Below, in pieces: positions 7,857 to 15,734 of a stretch of 64,000 nt of DNA. The stretch covers positions 1 through 64,000 of the forward strand of contig DASYQD010000055.1 in the NCBI GenBank assembly GCA_036005845.1. The letters run 5' to 3'. Source of the DNA: DASYQD01 sp036005845 (GTDB lineage: Bacteria > Acidobacteriota > Thermoanaerobaculia > Multivoradales > JAIOJS01). Positions within the stretch are counted from its first letter, which is position 1. Each line of letters opens with the position of its first letter. Under the pieces are notes generated by a model. That model saw nothing but the letters and a program-made list of their open reading frames with translations, searched no databases and was not told the DNA's origin. Made by a program: the position numbers and the translations under genes.

Positions 7857-9326
7857 TCAGCCGACGCGCACGAAGTCGATGAAGCCGCGCTCGACGTCGG
7901 TCGCGGCGAGCTCGACGTGGAGCTTGTCGCCGACGCGCAAACCGTGGGCGCCGCGGACGAGCTTGCCTTCGACCGGCGGGTGAAAGACGCGCACCCAGGT
8001 GCCTTTGTCGGAGGCCCCGGTGACGACGGCGTCGTAGCGGCTGCCGATCTTGTCCTCGAGCAACAGTGCCGCAGTGGATTTGCGGACCTGGCGCTCGACC
8101 TTGTTGGCAGCGTCCTCCTGCTGCGTGCAGTGGAGGGCGAGCTCGCCGAGCTCGTCGGCGGCGTACGGCGGCGGCGCGCCGGCGAGCGTCGCCTCGAGCA
8201 GCCGCTGCGTCACCAGGTCGGGGTAGCGGCGGTTAGGCGCCGTCGAGTGGGTGTAGTCGCGAACGGCGAGGCCGAAGTGGCCGGGGCTCTCCTGGCCGGG
8301 CACCTCGACGGCGTACTCGCCGGCGCCCATCAGCTTGACGATGACGAGCGAGAGGTCGGGGAAGCGCTCCGGGTCCGCCTTCTTGCGCCGCCGCAGGAAC
8401 TCTTGCAGCGCGCGCGCGTCGGGCTCGGGCGGCAGCGTCTCGTTGTACTCGGCCGCCACCTCGACGATGCGCTGCCAGCGCTCGGGCGAGCGCACGACGC
8501 GGCGCAGCGAGGCGATGCCGCGCTCGGCGAGGAAGCGCGCGGTGGCGCCGTTGGCGGCGATCATGAAGTCCTCGATGAGCTGCTTGGCGCGGTTGGGCAT
8601 CTCGGCGCGCAGCTCGGCGACGTCCTCGCCCTGGAAGACGGGGCGGGCCTCGATCGTCTGCAGGTCGAGGGCGCCGTGCTCGTGGCGTTCGACGCGGAGG
8701 TCGTGGGCGACGCGGTCCTGGAGGCGCAGGTTGGCGTCGAGGCCGGGCACGGCGGCGGCCGCGGGCGGCAGCGGCCCTTCACCGTCGAGCCAGGCGGCGA
8801 CCGAGTTGTAGGCGAGCTTGGCGTGGTTGCGGACCAGCGCGCGCTGCACGCTCGAGCGCTCCACGGCGCCTCCGCGCACCACCATGTCGACCACCACGGC
8901 GAGTCGGTCGGCGTCGGGATTCAACGAGGTGAGGTCGGTCGACAGCCGCTCGGGCAGCATCGAGAAGATGCAGCACCCGGTGTAGACCGAGGTCGTGTTG
9001 TGGCGCGCGTGGGCGTCGGCCGGCGAGCCCTTCGCCACCCGTGAGTTGACGTCGGCGACGGCCACCAGCACGCGCACGGCGCCGTCGGGCAGCTCCTCGG
9101 CGACGGTGAGCTGGTCGAGGTCGCGCGAGTCGTCGTTGTCGATCGAGCACCAGAGGAGCTTTCGCAGGTCGGCAGCCTGCGCGACGCGCTCCTGCTCGAC
9201 ACCGTTCATCGCCTCGACCTGCTGCGTGGTCGCGGCGTCGAAGTCGGGCAGCAGGCCGTGGTCGAGCATCGACTGGTGGGCGATGCGGACGAGGTCGGAG
9301 CGGTGGTGGCCGGGTCTGGGTCTCAT
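7857..9326 (-). CDS. RNase II/RNase R family 3'-5' exoribonuclease
   Basis: The 489-residue protein has an RNB catalytic domain over about residues 45-390. Its N-terminal part carries SIDNDDSRDLDQL with the clustered acidic residues that bind magnesium, followed by VAVADV; the conserved arginine region is RDYTHSTAPNRRYPDLVTQR. The last 70 residues (about 415 on) resemble an S1-like RNA-binding domain. The protein is shorter than E. coli RNase II or RNase R because the N-terminal cold-shock domains are absent. It should degrade single-stranded RNA processively from the 3' end in the cytoplasm. It is divergent from the guanine deaminase gene. Confidence 0.88.
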   Translation of the reverse strand: MRPRPGHHRSDLVRIAHQSMLDHGLLPDFDAATTQQVEAMNGVEQERVAQAADLRKLLWCSIDNDDSRDLDQLTVAEELPDGAVRVLVAVADVNSRVAKGSPADAHARHNTTSVYTGCCIFSMLPERLSTDLTSLNPDADRLAVVVDMVVRGGAVERSSVQRALVRNHAKLAYNSVAAWLDGEGPLPPAAAAVPGLDANLRLQDRVAHDLRVERHEHGALDLQTIEARPVFQGEDVAELRAEMPNRAKQLIEDFMIAANGATARFLAERGIASLRRVVRSPERWQRIVEVAAEYNETLPPEPDARALQEFLRRRKKADPERFPDLSLVIVKLMGAGEYAVEVPGQESPGHFGLAVRDYTHSTAPNRRYPDLVTQRLLEATLAGAPPPYAADELGELALHCTQQEDAANKVERQVRKSTAALLLEDKIGSRYDAVVTGASDKGTWVRVFHPPVEGKLVRGAHGLRVGDKLHVELAATDVERGFIDFVRVG

Positions 9327-9403
9327 CGTCGCAACTCTATCGGCAGCGGCCCCGCGTCGGGGCAGCCGCGCCGCTGCCTGGGCTAGACTCGCCGCCGAGC
9401 CCG

Positions 9404-9895
9404 ATGATCGGCAAACCCGACGCGCACTCCGGCGGCAACCCCTTCATGGCCCGCGCCATCGAGCTGTCGCTCCAGAACGTCGAGCAGGGCGGCGGTCCAT
9501 TCGCAGCGCTGGTGGTGCGCGACGGCCGCATCGTCGCCGAGGGCACGAACCGCGTCACGGCGACCCACGACCCCACCGCGCACGCCGAGATGGTGGCGAT
9601 TCGCGAGGCCTGCCGCGCGTTGGCGACGTTTCAACTGAGCGGCTGCGACTTCTACACCAGCTGCGAGCCCTGCCCGATGTGCCTGGGCGCCATCTACTGG
9701 GCGCGGCCGGATCGCGTCTACTTCGGCAACACGGCGGCCGACGCCGCGGCGGTGGGCTTCGACGATTCGGAGATCTACCGCGAGCTCGAGCTGCCGCACG
9801 GCGCGCGCCGCATCCCGATGATCCAACTCATGCGCGACGAGGCGCAGGCCGCCTTCCGCGCCTGGCGCGACAAGGCTGACAAGGTCGCCTACTGA
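9404..9895 (+). CDS. guaD: Guanine deaminase (cytidine-deaminase fold)
   Basis: Deaminates guanine to xanthine, feeding the xanthine dehydrogenase encoded next. The 163-residue protein has both zinc motifs of the family: H60-A-E62 and PC90PMC93, with Glu62 as proton shuttle. The overall match is to the small GuaD/nucleoside deaminase family; a tRNA adenosine deaminase is less likely because of the purine-operon context and the C-terminal AFRAWRDK-type end. The TGA (9893-9895) shares a base with the ATG of the molybdenum subunit (TGATG), so translation is probably coupled. A TAGACT at 9384-9389 is a plausible -10 element with only a short leader. This gene heads the purine degradation operon. 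Confidence 0.88.
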   Translation: MIGKPDAHSGGNPFMARAIELSLQNVEQGGGPFAALVVRDGRIVAEGTNRVTATHDPTAHAEMVAIREACRALATFQLSGCDFYTSCEPCPMCLGAIYWARPDRVYFGNTAADAAAVGFDDSEIYRELELPHGARRIPMIQLMRDEAQAAFRAWRDKADKVAY

Positions 9896-12123
9896 TGGCG
9901 CTCATCGGCAAACCCGTGCCGCGCAAGGAGGGGCGCGAGAAGGTCACCGGCGCGGCGTGCTACGTGGACGACCTGCGGCGCGAGGGCATGCTCTACGGCA
10001 CGACGGTGCGCAGCCCGGTGGCGCGCGGCCGGATTCGCGGCGTGCGCTTCGGCGAGGGCATCCCGTGGGAGGAGATCGTCGTCGTCGACGCGCGCGACGT
10101 GCCGGGGAAGAACTGCATCACGCTCATTCTCGAGGACCAGCCCTGCCTCGCTGACGGCGTCGTCAACCACTCCGAGGAGCCGGTGCTGCTGCTCGCCCAC
10201 GGCGACCGCTACCTGCTCGAGGAGGCGCGGCGCGCGGTGACGCTCGACATCGACGAGCTGCCGGCGGTGTTCGATCTGGAAGAGTCGCTCGCCGCCCAGA
10301 CCGTGATCTGGGGCGACGACAACGTCTTCAAGTCGTACCTGGTCGAGAAGGGCGACGTCGACGAGGCGTGGGCGCAGGCCGACGTCGTGCTCGAGCGCAC
10401 CTACTCGACAGGCGCGCAGGAGCAGCTCTACATCGAGCCGCAAGGCGTCATCGCCGAGGCCAACCCGCGCGACGGCGTCACCGTGTGGGGGTCGCTGCAG
10501 TGCCCCTACTACGTGCACAAGGCGCTGGTGCCGCTCTTCGCGCTGCCCAAAGAGAAGGTGCGCGTGGTGCAGACGGAGACCGGCGGCGGCTTCGGCGGCA
10601 AGGAGGAGTACCCGTCGATGATCGGCGCCCACGCGGCGCTGCTGGCGTGGAAGTCGGGCCGGCCGGTGAAGATGATCTACGACCGCGCCGAGGACATGGT
10701 GGCGACGACGAAGCGCCACCCGTCGCGCACGCGCATCCGCTCGGCGGCGACGCGCGAGGGGAAGCTTCTGGCGCTGGACGTCGACTTCGCCATCGACGGC
10801 GGCGCCTACGCGACGCTGTCGTCGGTCGTCTTGTCGCGCGGCACCATCCACGCGGCGGGGCCTTATGCGTGTCCCAACGTGCGCGTGAAGAGCCGCGCCG
10901 CCGCCACCAACGCGCCGCCGCACGGCGCCTTCCGCGGCTTCGGCGCGCCGCAGAGCATCTTCGCCATGGAGTCGCATCTCGACGAGCTGGCTGCCGAGCT
11001 CGGCCTCTCGCCCGAGGAGATCCGCCGCCGCAACTTCATCGAGAAGGGCGACACGCTGGCGGTGGGCCAGGTCATCAAGGAGGATGTCGACCTGCCGGCG
11101 CTGCTCGAGCGCGCCTTCGCGCTGACCGGCTACCGCGAGAAGCGCGAGCGCTTCGCACGCGACAACGCCGCGTCGCCGCGCGTGCGCAAAGGGATCGGCT
11201 TCGCCTCGTTCATGCACGGCGCCGGCTTCACCGGGTCGGGTGAGGAGTACCTCGCCTCGATCGTCGGCGTCGACGCCACCGCCGAGGGGCAGGTGCGGGT
11301 ACGCGTCGCGAGCACCGAGATCGGCCAGGGCACGAACACCATCCTGGCGCAGATCGCCGCCGAGGCGCTGGCCTTACCGTATGAGCAGGTCGAGGTCGTG
11401 CAGCCCGATACCGCCAACGTCCCCAACAGCGGGCCGACGGTGGCTTCACGCACGACGATGGTGGTGGGCAAGCTCGTCGAGGGCGCGGCATTGGCGCTAC
11501 GCGCCAAGCTCGTCGAGCAAGGCCTCCTGGCGGACCCCGCTACCAGTGGCTACACGCCAGATGAGTTCCGCGCCGCGTGCGCCCGCCATCACGAACGCTT
11601 CGGCCCGCTCGAGGCGGTGACGCAATACCGGCCGCCGGCGGGCATCCACTGGAACGACGAGACCTACCAGGGCGACGCCTACGGCGCCTACGCGTGGGCG
11701 GTCTACGTCGCCGAGGTATCGGTGGACACGCTCACCTGCGAGACGACCGTCGACGAGTTCGTCGCCGTGCAGGAGGTGGGCCGCGTCATCCACCCCGTGC
11801 TCGCCGCCGGCCAGATCGAGGGCGGCGTGGCGCAGGGGATCGGCTGGGCGCTCTACGAGAACGTGGTGTGGGAGCGCGGCCGCATGGTCAACGCGCAGAT
11901 GACGAACTACATCATCCCCACCGCGGCCGACGTGCCGCCGATCCGCGTCGCCTTCACGGAACAGCCGTACGCCGGCGGCCCCGGCGGTGCGAAAGGGATC
12001 GGCGAGCTGCCGATGGACGGACCGGCGCCGGCGATCGTCAACGCCATCGCGCAGGCGACGGGCGTGCGCTTGCGGCACGTGCCGGTGATTCCGGAGGCGA
12101 TGATGGCGGCGCTCGACGCATGA
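9895..12123 (+). CDS. Xanthine dehydrogenase, molybdopterin-binding subunit
   Basis: Oxidises hypoxanthine/xanthine to urate at a molybdenum cofactor. The 742-residue product is the standard length of the large subunit of bacterial three-subunit enzymes. Visible family motifs are the N-terminal RKEGREKVTGAACYVDDL, the GGGFGGKEEYP loop at about residue 228, GAFRGFGAPQ at about 343, EIGQGTNT at about 477, and GGPGGAKGIGELP near the end, whose Glu is the catalytic base. Substrate assignment rests mainly on context between guanine deaminase and urate-processing genes; sequence alone would also allow other members of the xanthine oxidase family. It is coupled to guaD by TGATG and to the 2Fe-2S gene by ATGA. 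Confidence 0.9.
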   Translation: MALIGKPVPRKEGREKVTGAACYVDDLRREGMLYGTTVRSPVARGRIRGVRFGEGIPWEEIVVVDARDVPGKNCITLILEDQPCLADGVVNHSEEPVLLLAHGDRYLLEEARRAVTLDIDELPAVFDLEESLAAQTVIWGDDNVFKSYLVEKGDVDEAWAQADVVLERTYSTGAQEQLYIEPQGVIAEANPRDGVTVWGSLQCPYYVHKALVPLFALPKEKVRVVQTETGGGFGGKEEYPSMIGAHAALLAWKSGRPVKMIYDRAEDMVATTKRHPSRTRIRSAATREGKLLALDVDFAIDGGAYATLSSVVLSRGTIHAAGPYACPNVRVKSRAAATNAPPHGAFRGFGAPQSIFAMESHLDELAAELGLSPEEIRRRNFIEKGDTLAVGQVIKEDVDLPALLERAFALTGYREKRERFARDNAASPRVRKGIGFASFMHGAGFTGSGEEYLASIVGVDATAEGQVRVRVASTEIGQGTNTILAQIAAEALALPYEQVEVVQPDTANVPNSGPTVASRTTMVVGKLVEGAALALRAKLVEQGLLADPATSGYTPDEFRAACARHHERFGPLEAVTQYRPPAGIHWNDETYQGDAYGAYAWAVYVAEVSVDTLTCETTVDEFVAVQEVGRVIHPVLAAGQIEGGVAQGIGWALYENVVWERGRMVNAQMTNYIIPTAADVPPIRVAFTEQPYAGGPGGAKGIGELPMDGPAPAIVNAIAQATGVRLRHVPVIPEAMMAALDA

Positions 12124-12605
12124 CCGCCATCCACTTCACCCTCAACGGCCGCGCCGTCGAGCCGCGCGTCCACCCGATGGCGCGCCTGCTCGACGTGCTG
12201 CGCGAGGACCTCGGGCTCACCGGCACCAAGGAAGGCTGCGGCGAAGGGGAGTGCGGCGCCTGCTCGGTGCTGCTCGACGGCGAGCTGGTCAATAGCTGCC
12301 TGGTGCCCGTGGCGCAAATTGCGGGCGCCGAGGTGACGACGATCGAAGGCTTGGCGCGCGACGCCGAGCTTCACCCCGTGCAGCGCGCCTTCGTCGAGCA
12401 CGGCGGCGCGCAGTGCGGCATCTGCACGCCGGGAATGGTGATGGCGGCGGTGGCGCTGCTGGCGCGGCAACCGCAGCCGAGCGAAGAAGAGATCCGCACC
12501 GGGCTCGCCGGCAACCTCTGCCGCTGTACCGGCTACATGAAGATCTTCGACGCCGTGGCCGCCGCCGCGGCCGGTTCATCCGCAAGCGAGGAGCCGGCGC
12601 GTTGA
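12120..12605 (+). CDS. Xanthine dehydrogenase, 2Fe-2S subunit
   Basis: Carries electrons from the molybdenum site to FAD through two [2Fe-2S] clusters. The 161-residue protein has the plant-ferredoxin cluster motif (GCGEGECGACSV, with a further Cys in NSCLVP) at about residues 40-62 and the second all-helical cluster motif (QCGICTPGM and NLCRCTGY) at about 98-138. All eight cysteines are present. The start ATG overlaps the stop of the molybdenum subunit by four bases. The FAD subunit gene follows after 145 bp that are almost entirely a palindromic repeat, which is unusual for an otherwise tightly packed operon. Confidence 0.92.
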   Translation: MTAIHFTLNGRAVEPRVHPMARLLDVLREDLGLTGTKEGCGEGECGACSVLLDGELVNSCLVPVAQIAGAEVTTIEGLARDAELHPVQRAFVEHGGAQCGICTPGMVMAAVALLARQPQPSEEEIRTGLAGNLCRCTGYMKIFDAVAAAAAGSSASEEPAR

Positions 12606-12625
12606 TGATGCAGCGTATCCACACG

Positions 12626-12730
12626 CGTCATCGCGAGGCCGCGAAGGGGCCGTGGCGATCTCGATCTCACACGCGCCGCGTTCGCCCGCAAGGTCGAGAT
12701 TGCTTCGTCGCTGCGCTCCTCGCAATGACA
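12626..12730. repeat. Dispersed-type imperfect palindromic repeat inside the xdh operon
   Basis: Two arms of about 38 bases face each other. The left arm begins GTCATCGCGAGG and ends GGCGATCTCGA; the right arm, read on the minus strand, begins GTCATTGCGAGG and ends GCAATCTCGA. About 28 bases lie between them. This matches from memory the 'GTCATTGCGAG...GCAATCTC' palindromes scattered in intergenic DNA of many bacteria. It could fold into a long hairpin in the mRNA between the 2Fe-2S and FAD genes and alter their relative expression. Only one copy is in the window. Confidence 0.75.
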
Positions 12731-12750
12731 GTCGAGGGACGGTGCCGCTG

Positions 12751-13608
12751 ATGCGATCGAACCTCCCCGCTTACGAGCTCGCCACGCCGCCCGACCTCGG
12801 CGGCGCGCTGGCGCTGCTCGTCGGCGGCTACCGGCCGTTCGCCGGCGGCACGGACCTCATGGTGCTCGCCGAGGCGGGCAAGCTGCCGCATCGCCGCTGG
12901 GTGAGTGTGTGGGGGCTCGGCGAGCTGCGCGGCGTGACGGTGTCGCCGAAGGAGGTGACGATCGGCGCGCTCACCACCTACTCGCAGGTGCAGCACCACG
13001 AGCTGCTGCGCACCGAGTATCCGCTGCTCGCCGCTGCCGCCGCCGAGACCGGCGGCGTCGCCATCCAGAACCGCGGCACGCTCGGCGGCAACGTCGCCAA
13101 CGGCTCGCCCGCCGCCGACTCGCCGCCGGCGCTGCTCGTCTACGACGCCGAGCTCGAGCTGGTGTCGCCAGACGGCATCCGCCGCGTGCCCTACTCATCG
13201 TTCCACCGCGGCTACCGCAAGATGGACCTCGGCACCGGCGAGCTCATCCGCGCCTTCCGCCTGCCGCGCCGCCCGCCCGGCCGCTGGCGCGAGACCTATC
13301 GCAAGGTGGGCACCCGCCGCGCGCAGGCGATCTCAAAAGTCTGCTTCGCCGGTGCCATCGCGATGGCGGGCGAGGTGGTCGACGACATCCGCCTCGCCCT
13401 CGGCAGCGTCGCCCCGATGCCGCTGCGCTGCGCACGCACTGAAGCCGTGCTGCGCGGCCAACCGCTGACACCGGCGGCGATTGCCGACGCGCGCGCCGAG
13501 CTCGCCCGCGAGATCGCGCCCATCGACGACTTCCGCTCCACCGCCCGCTACCGCCTGCGCGTCGCGCAGGAGCTGCTGGTCGACTTCTTGCGGCAGCCGA
13601 GCACCTAG
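12751..13608 (+). CDS. Xanthine dehydrogenase, FAD-binding subunit
   Basis: Accepts electrons from the 2Fe-2S subunit and passes them to NAD+ or another acceptor. The 285-residue protein has the FAD contact motifs FAGGTDLMVLAEAG at about residues 30-43 and QNRGTLGGNVANGSPAAD at about 107-124, and the CO-dehydrogenase flavoprotein C-terminal region. ATG 12751 begins at the conserved domain (LPAYELATPP); the open frame further upstream is in the palindromic repeat and is unlikely to be translated. Its TAG stop lies in a CTAG palindrome (13605-13608) shared with the stop codon of the convergent MazF-like gene. Confidence 0.9.
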   Translation: MRSNLPAYELATPPDLGGALALLVGGYRPFAGGTDLMVLAEAGKLPHRRWVSVWGLGELRGVTVSPKEVTIGALTTYSQVQHHELLRTEYPLLAAAAAETGGVAIQNRGTLGGNVANGSPAADSPPALLVYDAELELVSPDGIRRVPYSSFHRGYRKMDLGTGELIRAFRLPRRPPGRWRETYRKVGTRRAQAISKVCFAGAIAMAGEVVDDIRLALGSVAPMPLRCARTEAVLRGQPLTPAAIADARAELAREIAPIDDFRSTARYRLRVAQELLVDFLRQPST

Positions 13609-13922
13609 AGGTCGAGCACGAGCCGCATCCCGGCTTCGAGGCTTGAGAGCTCATTGGCCGGCAGCGCACCCACGCGCTGGACGAGATCGTCGCGCAGGAC
13701 CTTCTGCACGTCGTAGACGTTGGCCACCGAGTCCTTGCCGAGGCCGGTGACACGGCGAGAAAGCCGGATGTTTCCGGGCAACTCGGCGAGATGAGCTCGG
13801 CTGGTGAGTGGCACCACCAGGAACGTCTTCACGCGCGGCTCGCGAACCTTGTCCGTTTGTATGACGACGGCCGGTCGTCGCTTGTCCGCGAGGATCCACC
13901 AGATGTCGCCGCGCCGCGGCAT
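13605..13922 (-). CDS. MazF/PemK-family mRNA interferase toxin
   Basis: The 105-residue product begins PRRGDIWWI, then RRPAVVIQTD and FLVVPLTS, the core strands of the MazF/PemK/CcdB-like barrel. The conserved RGDIW and the arginine and threonine positions used for RNA cleavage are present. It should cut mRNA when not held by the antitoxin encoded immediately upstream. The start is ATG 13922 (or GTG 13925), two to five bases after the antitoxin stop. The two genes form a minus-strand module lodged inside the plus-strand purine cluster, and the toxin stop codon overlaps the xanthine dehydrogenase stop. Confidence 0.88.
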   Translation of the reverse strand: MPRRGDIWWILADKRRPAVVIQTDKVREPRVKTFLVVPLTSRAHLAELPGNIRLSRRVTGLGKDSVANVYDVQKVLRDDLVQRVGALPANELSSLEAGMRLVLDL

Positions 13923-13926
13923 CACG

Positions 13927-14163
13927 TCACCACTCATCGTCGCCGTAGTCCTGCTGCATGCGCTGCCGCTGGTACTCGCGCCAAGCGACGTCGTCCTCGG
14001 CGACATCCCACCCGTGGCGGTCGATGTAGCTGCTGACCTGCTCTCTCAGGCGCTCGGCAGCCAAGAGTTGCGCCAAGTATGCCGACCGGGTCGTACCTTT
14101 CCGCCGGGCTGCCTCGTCGGCGAACGCAATCAAATCGTCGGGCAGCGAGACGCCCAATTTCAT
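13927..14163 (-). CDS. MazE-like ribbon-helix-helix antitoxin
   Basis: The 78-residue protein starts MKLGVSLPDDLIAFADEAA and continues with TTRSAYLAQLL, a ribbon-helix-helix DNA-binding fold; the acidic, aromatic C-terminus (about residues 45-78, ending QDYGDDEW) is the likely toxin-binding tail. It should neutralise the MazF-like toxin and repress the shared promoter. The promoter is unusually close: TATACT at 14175-14170 ends six bases before the ATG, so the message is probably leaderless. Direct repeats at 14197-14217 overlap the -35 position and are candidate operators. Confidence 0.85.
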   Translation of the reverse strand: MKLGVSLPDDLIAFADEAARRKGTTRSAYLAQLLAAERLREQVSSYIDRHGWDVAEDDVAWREYQRQRMQQDYGDDEW

Positions 14164-14169
14164 CCTTTG

Positions 14170-14175
14170 AGTATA
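14170..14175 (-). promoter_or_regulatory. -10 element (TATACT) of the mazEF-like module
   Basis: On the minus strand TATACT is followed by six bases and the antitoxin ATG. This is a near-consensus -10 placed for leaderless transcription. Confidence 0.55.
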
Positions 14176-14196
14176 TCTATACGGAAGAAACCAGGG

Positions 14197-14217
14197 AATA
14201 CCCGCGGCAATACCCGC
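14197..14217. repeat. Direct repeat AATACCCGC x2 in the mazE/allB divergent promoter region
   Basis: AATACCCGC occurs at 14197-14205 and 14209-14217, a 12-bp period. It lies between the antitoxin -10 and the allantoinase promoter (TAAAAT at 14237-14242), so it could bind the MazE-like antitoxin or a purine-pathway regulator. Confidence 0.45.
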
Positions 14218-14266
14218 CCGCCGCGACGAGAGGGACTAAAATCGCCGTGTCTTGTCTTTGGCCAGG

Positions 14267-15679
14267 ATGCCAAACCGCCAGTTCTTCCGCAGTCGCCGAG
14301 TCGTAGTCGACCAAGCCATCGTTCCGGCTTCGGTGGTCGTAGAGGACGGGGTCGTCGCGGCTCTAGGTGGTCACGATGAGCCTCCGTCGCTCTCCGAGGT
14401 CGTCGACTTTGGCGATCTGGTGCTGATGCCAGGGCTGGTCGACACCCACGTGCATTGCAACGAGCCGGGGCGCACGGAGTGGGAGGGCTTTGCCACTGCA
14501 ACGCGGGCGGCGGCGGCGGGCGGTATCACCACGATCGTCGACATGCCGCTCAACAGCGTGCCGGCGACGACGAGCGTCGAGGCCTTCCGCGCCAAGCTCG
14601 CGGCTGCCGAGGGCCAGCTGACCGTGGACGTCAGCTTCTGGGGCGGCGTCGTGCCCGGCAACGCCGCGGAGCTGCGGCCGCTGGGCGAGGCCGGCGTGCT
14701 CGGCTTCAAGTGTTTCCTCGTGCCGTCGGGGGTCGACGAGTTCCCTGGCGTCGGCGAAGCGGACCTGCGCGCGGCGCTGCCCGAGCTCGCGGCGCTGGGC
14801 GTGCCGCTGCTCGCGCACGCCGAGGTGCCGGGGCCGATCGAGGCGGCGACGGCGCAGCTCGTCGGCGCGTCGCCGCGGCGGTACGCGACTTGGCTGGCCT
14901 CGCGTCCGCCGGCGGCGGAGATCGAAGCCATCGAGCTGCTGCTGCGTCTCGCACACGATCATGGCGCGCGGCTCCATGTCGTGCACCTCTCGGCGAGCGG
15001 CGCCGTCGAGATGCTGCGCGCGGCGAAAGCATCGGGGATGCAGGTGAGCGTCGAGACCTGCCCGCACTACCTCGCTCTCTGCGCGGAGGAGATCGCCGCC
15101 GGCAGGACCGACTTCAAGTGCGCGCCGCCGATTCGCGAGCGGGCGAACAACGAGGCGCTGTGGGCGGCGCTGGAGGAGGGCATCATCGACCTGGTGGCGA
15201 GCGACCATTCGCCCTGTCCGCCGGCGATGAAGCTGCTGCCGAGCGCCGGCGATCCGGCGCACGAGAGCGGCGCGGACGGCGAAGGCGACTTCTTCCGCGC
15301 CTGGGGCGGCATCGCTTCTCTCGAGCTCGCTCTGCCCGTGGTGTGGACGGCGGCGCGCGAGCGCGGCCACGGCCCCGAGCGCATCGCGCAGTGGATGGCG
15401 GCGGCTCCCGCGCGGCTGGCCGGCCTCGACTCGCGCAAGGGCAGCCTCGCAGTCGGCCGCGACGCCGACTTCGTGGTCTGGGACCCCGAAGCGGCGTTCA
15501 CCGTCGATCCGGCGCGTCTCCACCAGCGCCACAAGCTGACGCCCTACGCCGGCCGCACGCTTCGCGGCGTCGTCCACGCTACGTACCTGCGCGGGCGGAT
15601 GGTGTTCGCCGCCGGGCAGTTCCCCCCACCGCCGACGGGCCGCGCGCTCCTCGGCGGCGCGCGAGGGCTTGCGTCGTAG
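14267..15679 (+). CDS. allB: Allantoinase
   Basis: Hydrolyses allantoin to allantoate. The 470-residue amidohydrolase carries all metal-site elements: HVH in DTHVHCNEPGRTEWEG (about residue 60), the lysine to be carbamylated in GFKCFLVPSG (about 147), His in LLAHAE (about 182) and HVVHLS (about 239), and Asp in ASDHSPC (about 313). GRTEWEG after the HxH is typical of allantoinase and not of dihydroorotase. ATG 14267 is preferred over TTG 14252. TAAAAT at 14237-14242 is a plausible -10, so after interruption by the MazEF-like module this half of the purine cluster appears to have its own promoter. Confidence 0.93.
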   Translation: MPNRQFFRSRRVVVDQAIVPASVVVEDGVVAALGGHDEPPSLSEVVDFGDLVLMPGLVDTHVHCNEPGRTEWEGFATATRAAAAGGITTIVDMPLNSVPATTSVEAFRAKLAAAEGQLTVDVSFWGGVVPGNAAELRPLGEAGVLGFKCFLVPSGVDEFPGVGEADLRAALPELAALGVPLLAHAEVPGPIEAATAQLVGASPRRYATWLASRPPAAEIEAIELLLRLAHDHGARLHVVHLSASGAVEMLRAAKASGMQVSVETCPHYLALCAEEIAAGRTDFKCAPPIRERANNEALWAALEEGIIDLVASDHSPCPPAMKLLPSAGDPAHESGADGEGDFFRAWGGIASLELALPVVWTAARERGHGPERIAQWMAAAPARLAGLDSRKGSLAVGRDADFVVWDPEAAFTVDPARLHQRHKLTPYAGRTLRGVVHATYLRGRMVFAAGQFPPPPTGRALLGGARGLAS

Positions 15680-15734
15680 GCGGCCATCGCGCAGCATCGC
15701 GGCGAGCCGCGCACTGGCGCTTTCCACGTAACGC

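Noticed and set aside
11577..12119. Open frame extending upstream of the 2Fe-2S subunit start
   Set aside because: It overlaps the molybdenum subunit in another frame and is Arg/Ala-rich; the real start is the ATG at 12120 coupled to the upstream stop.
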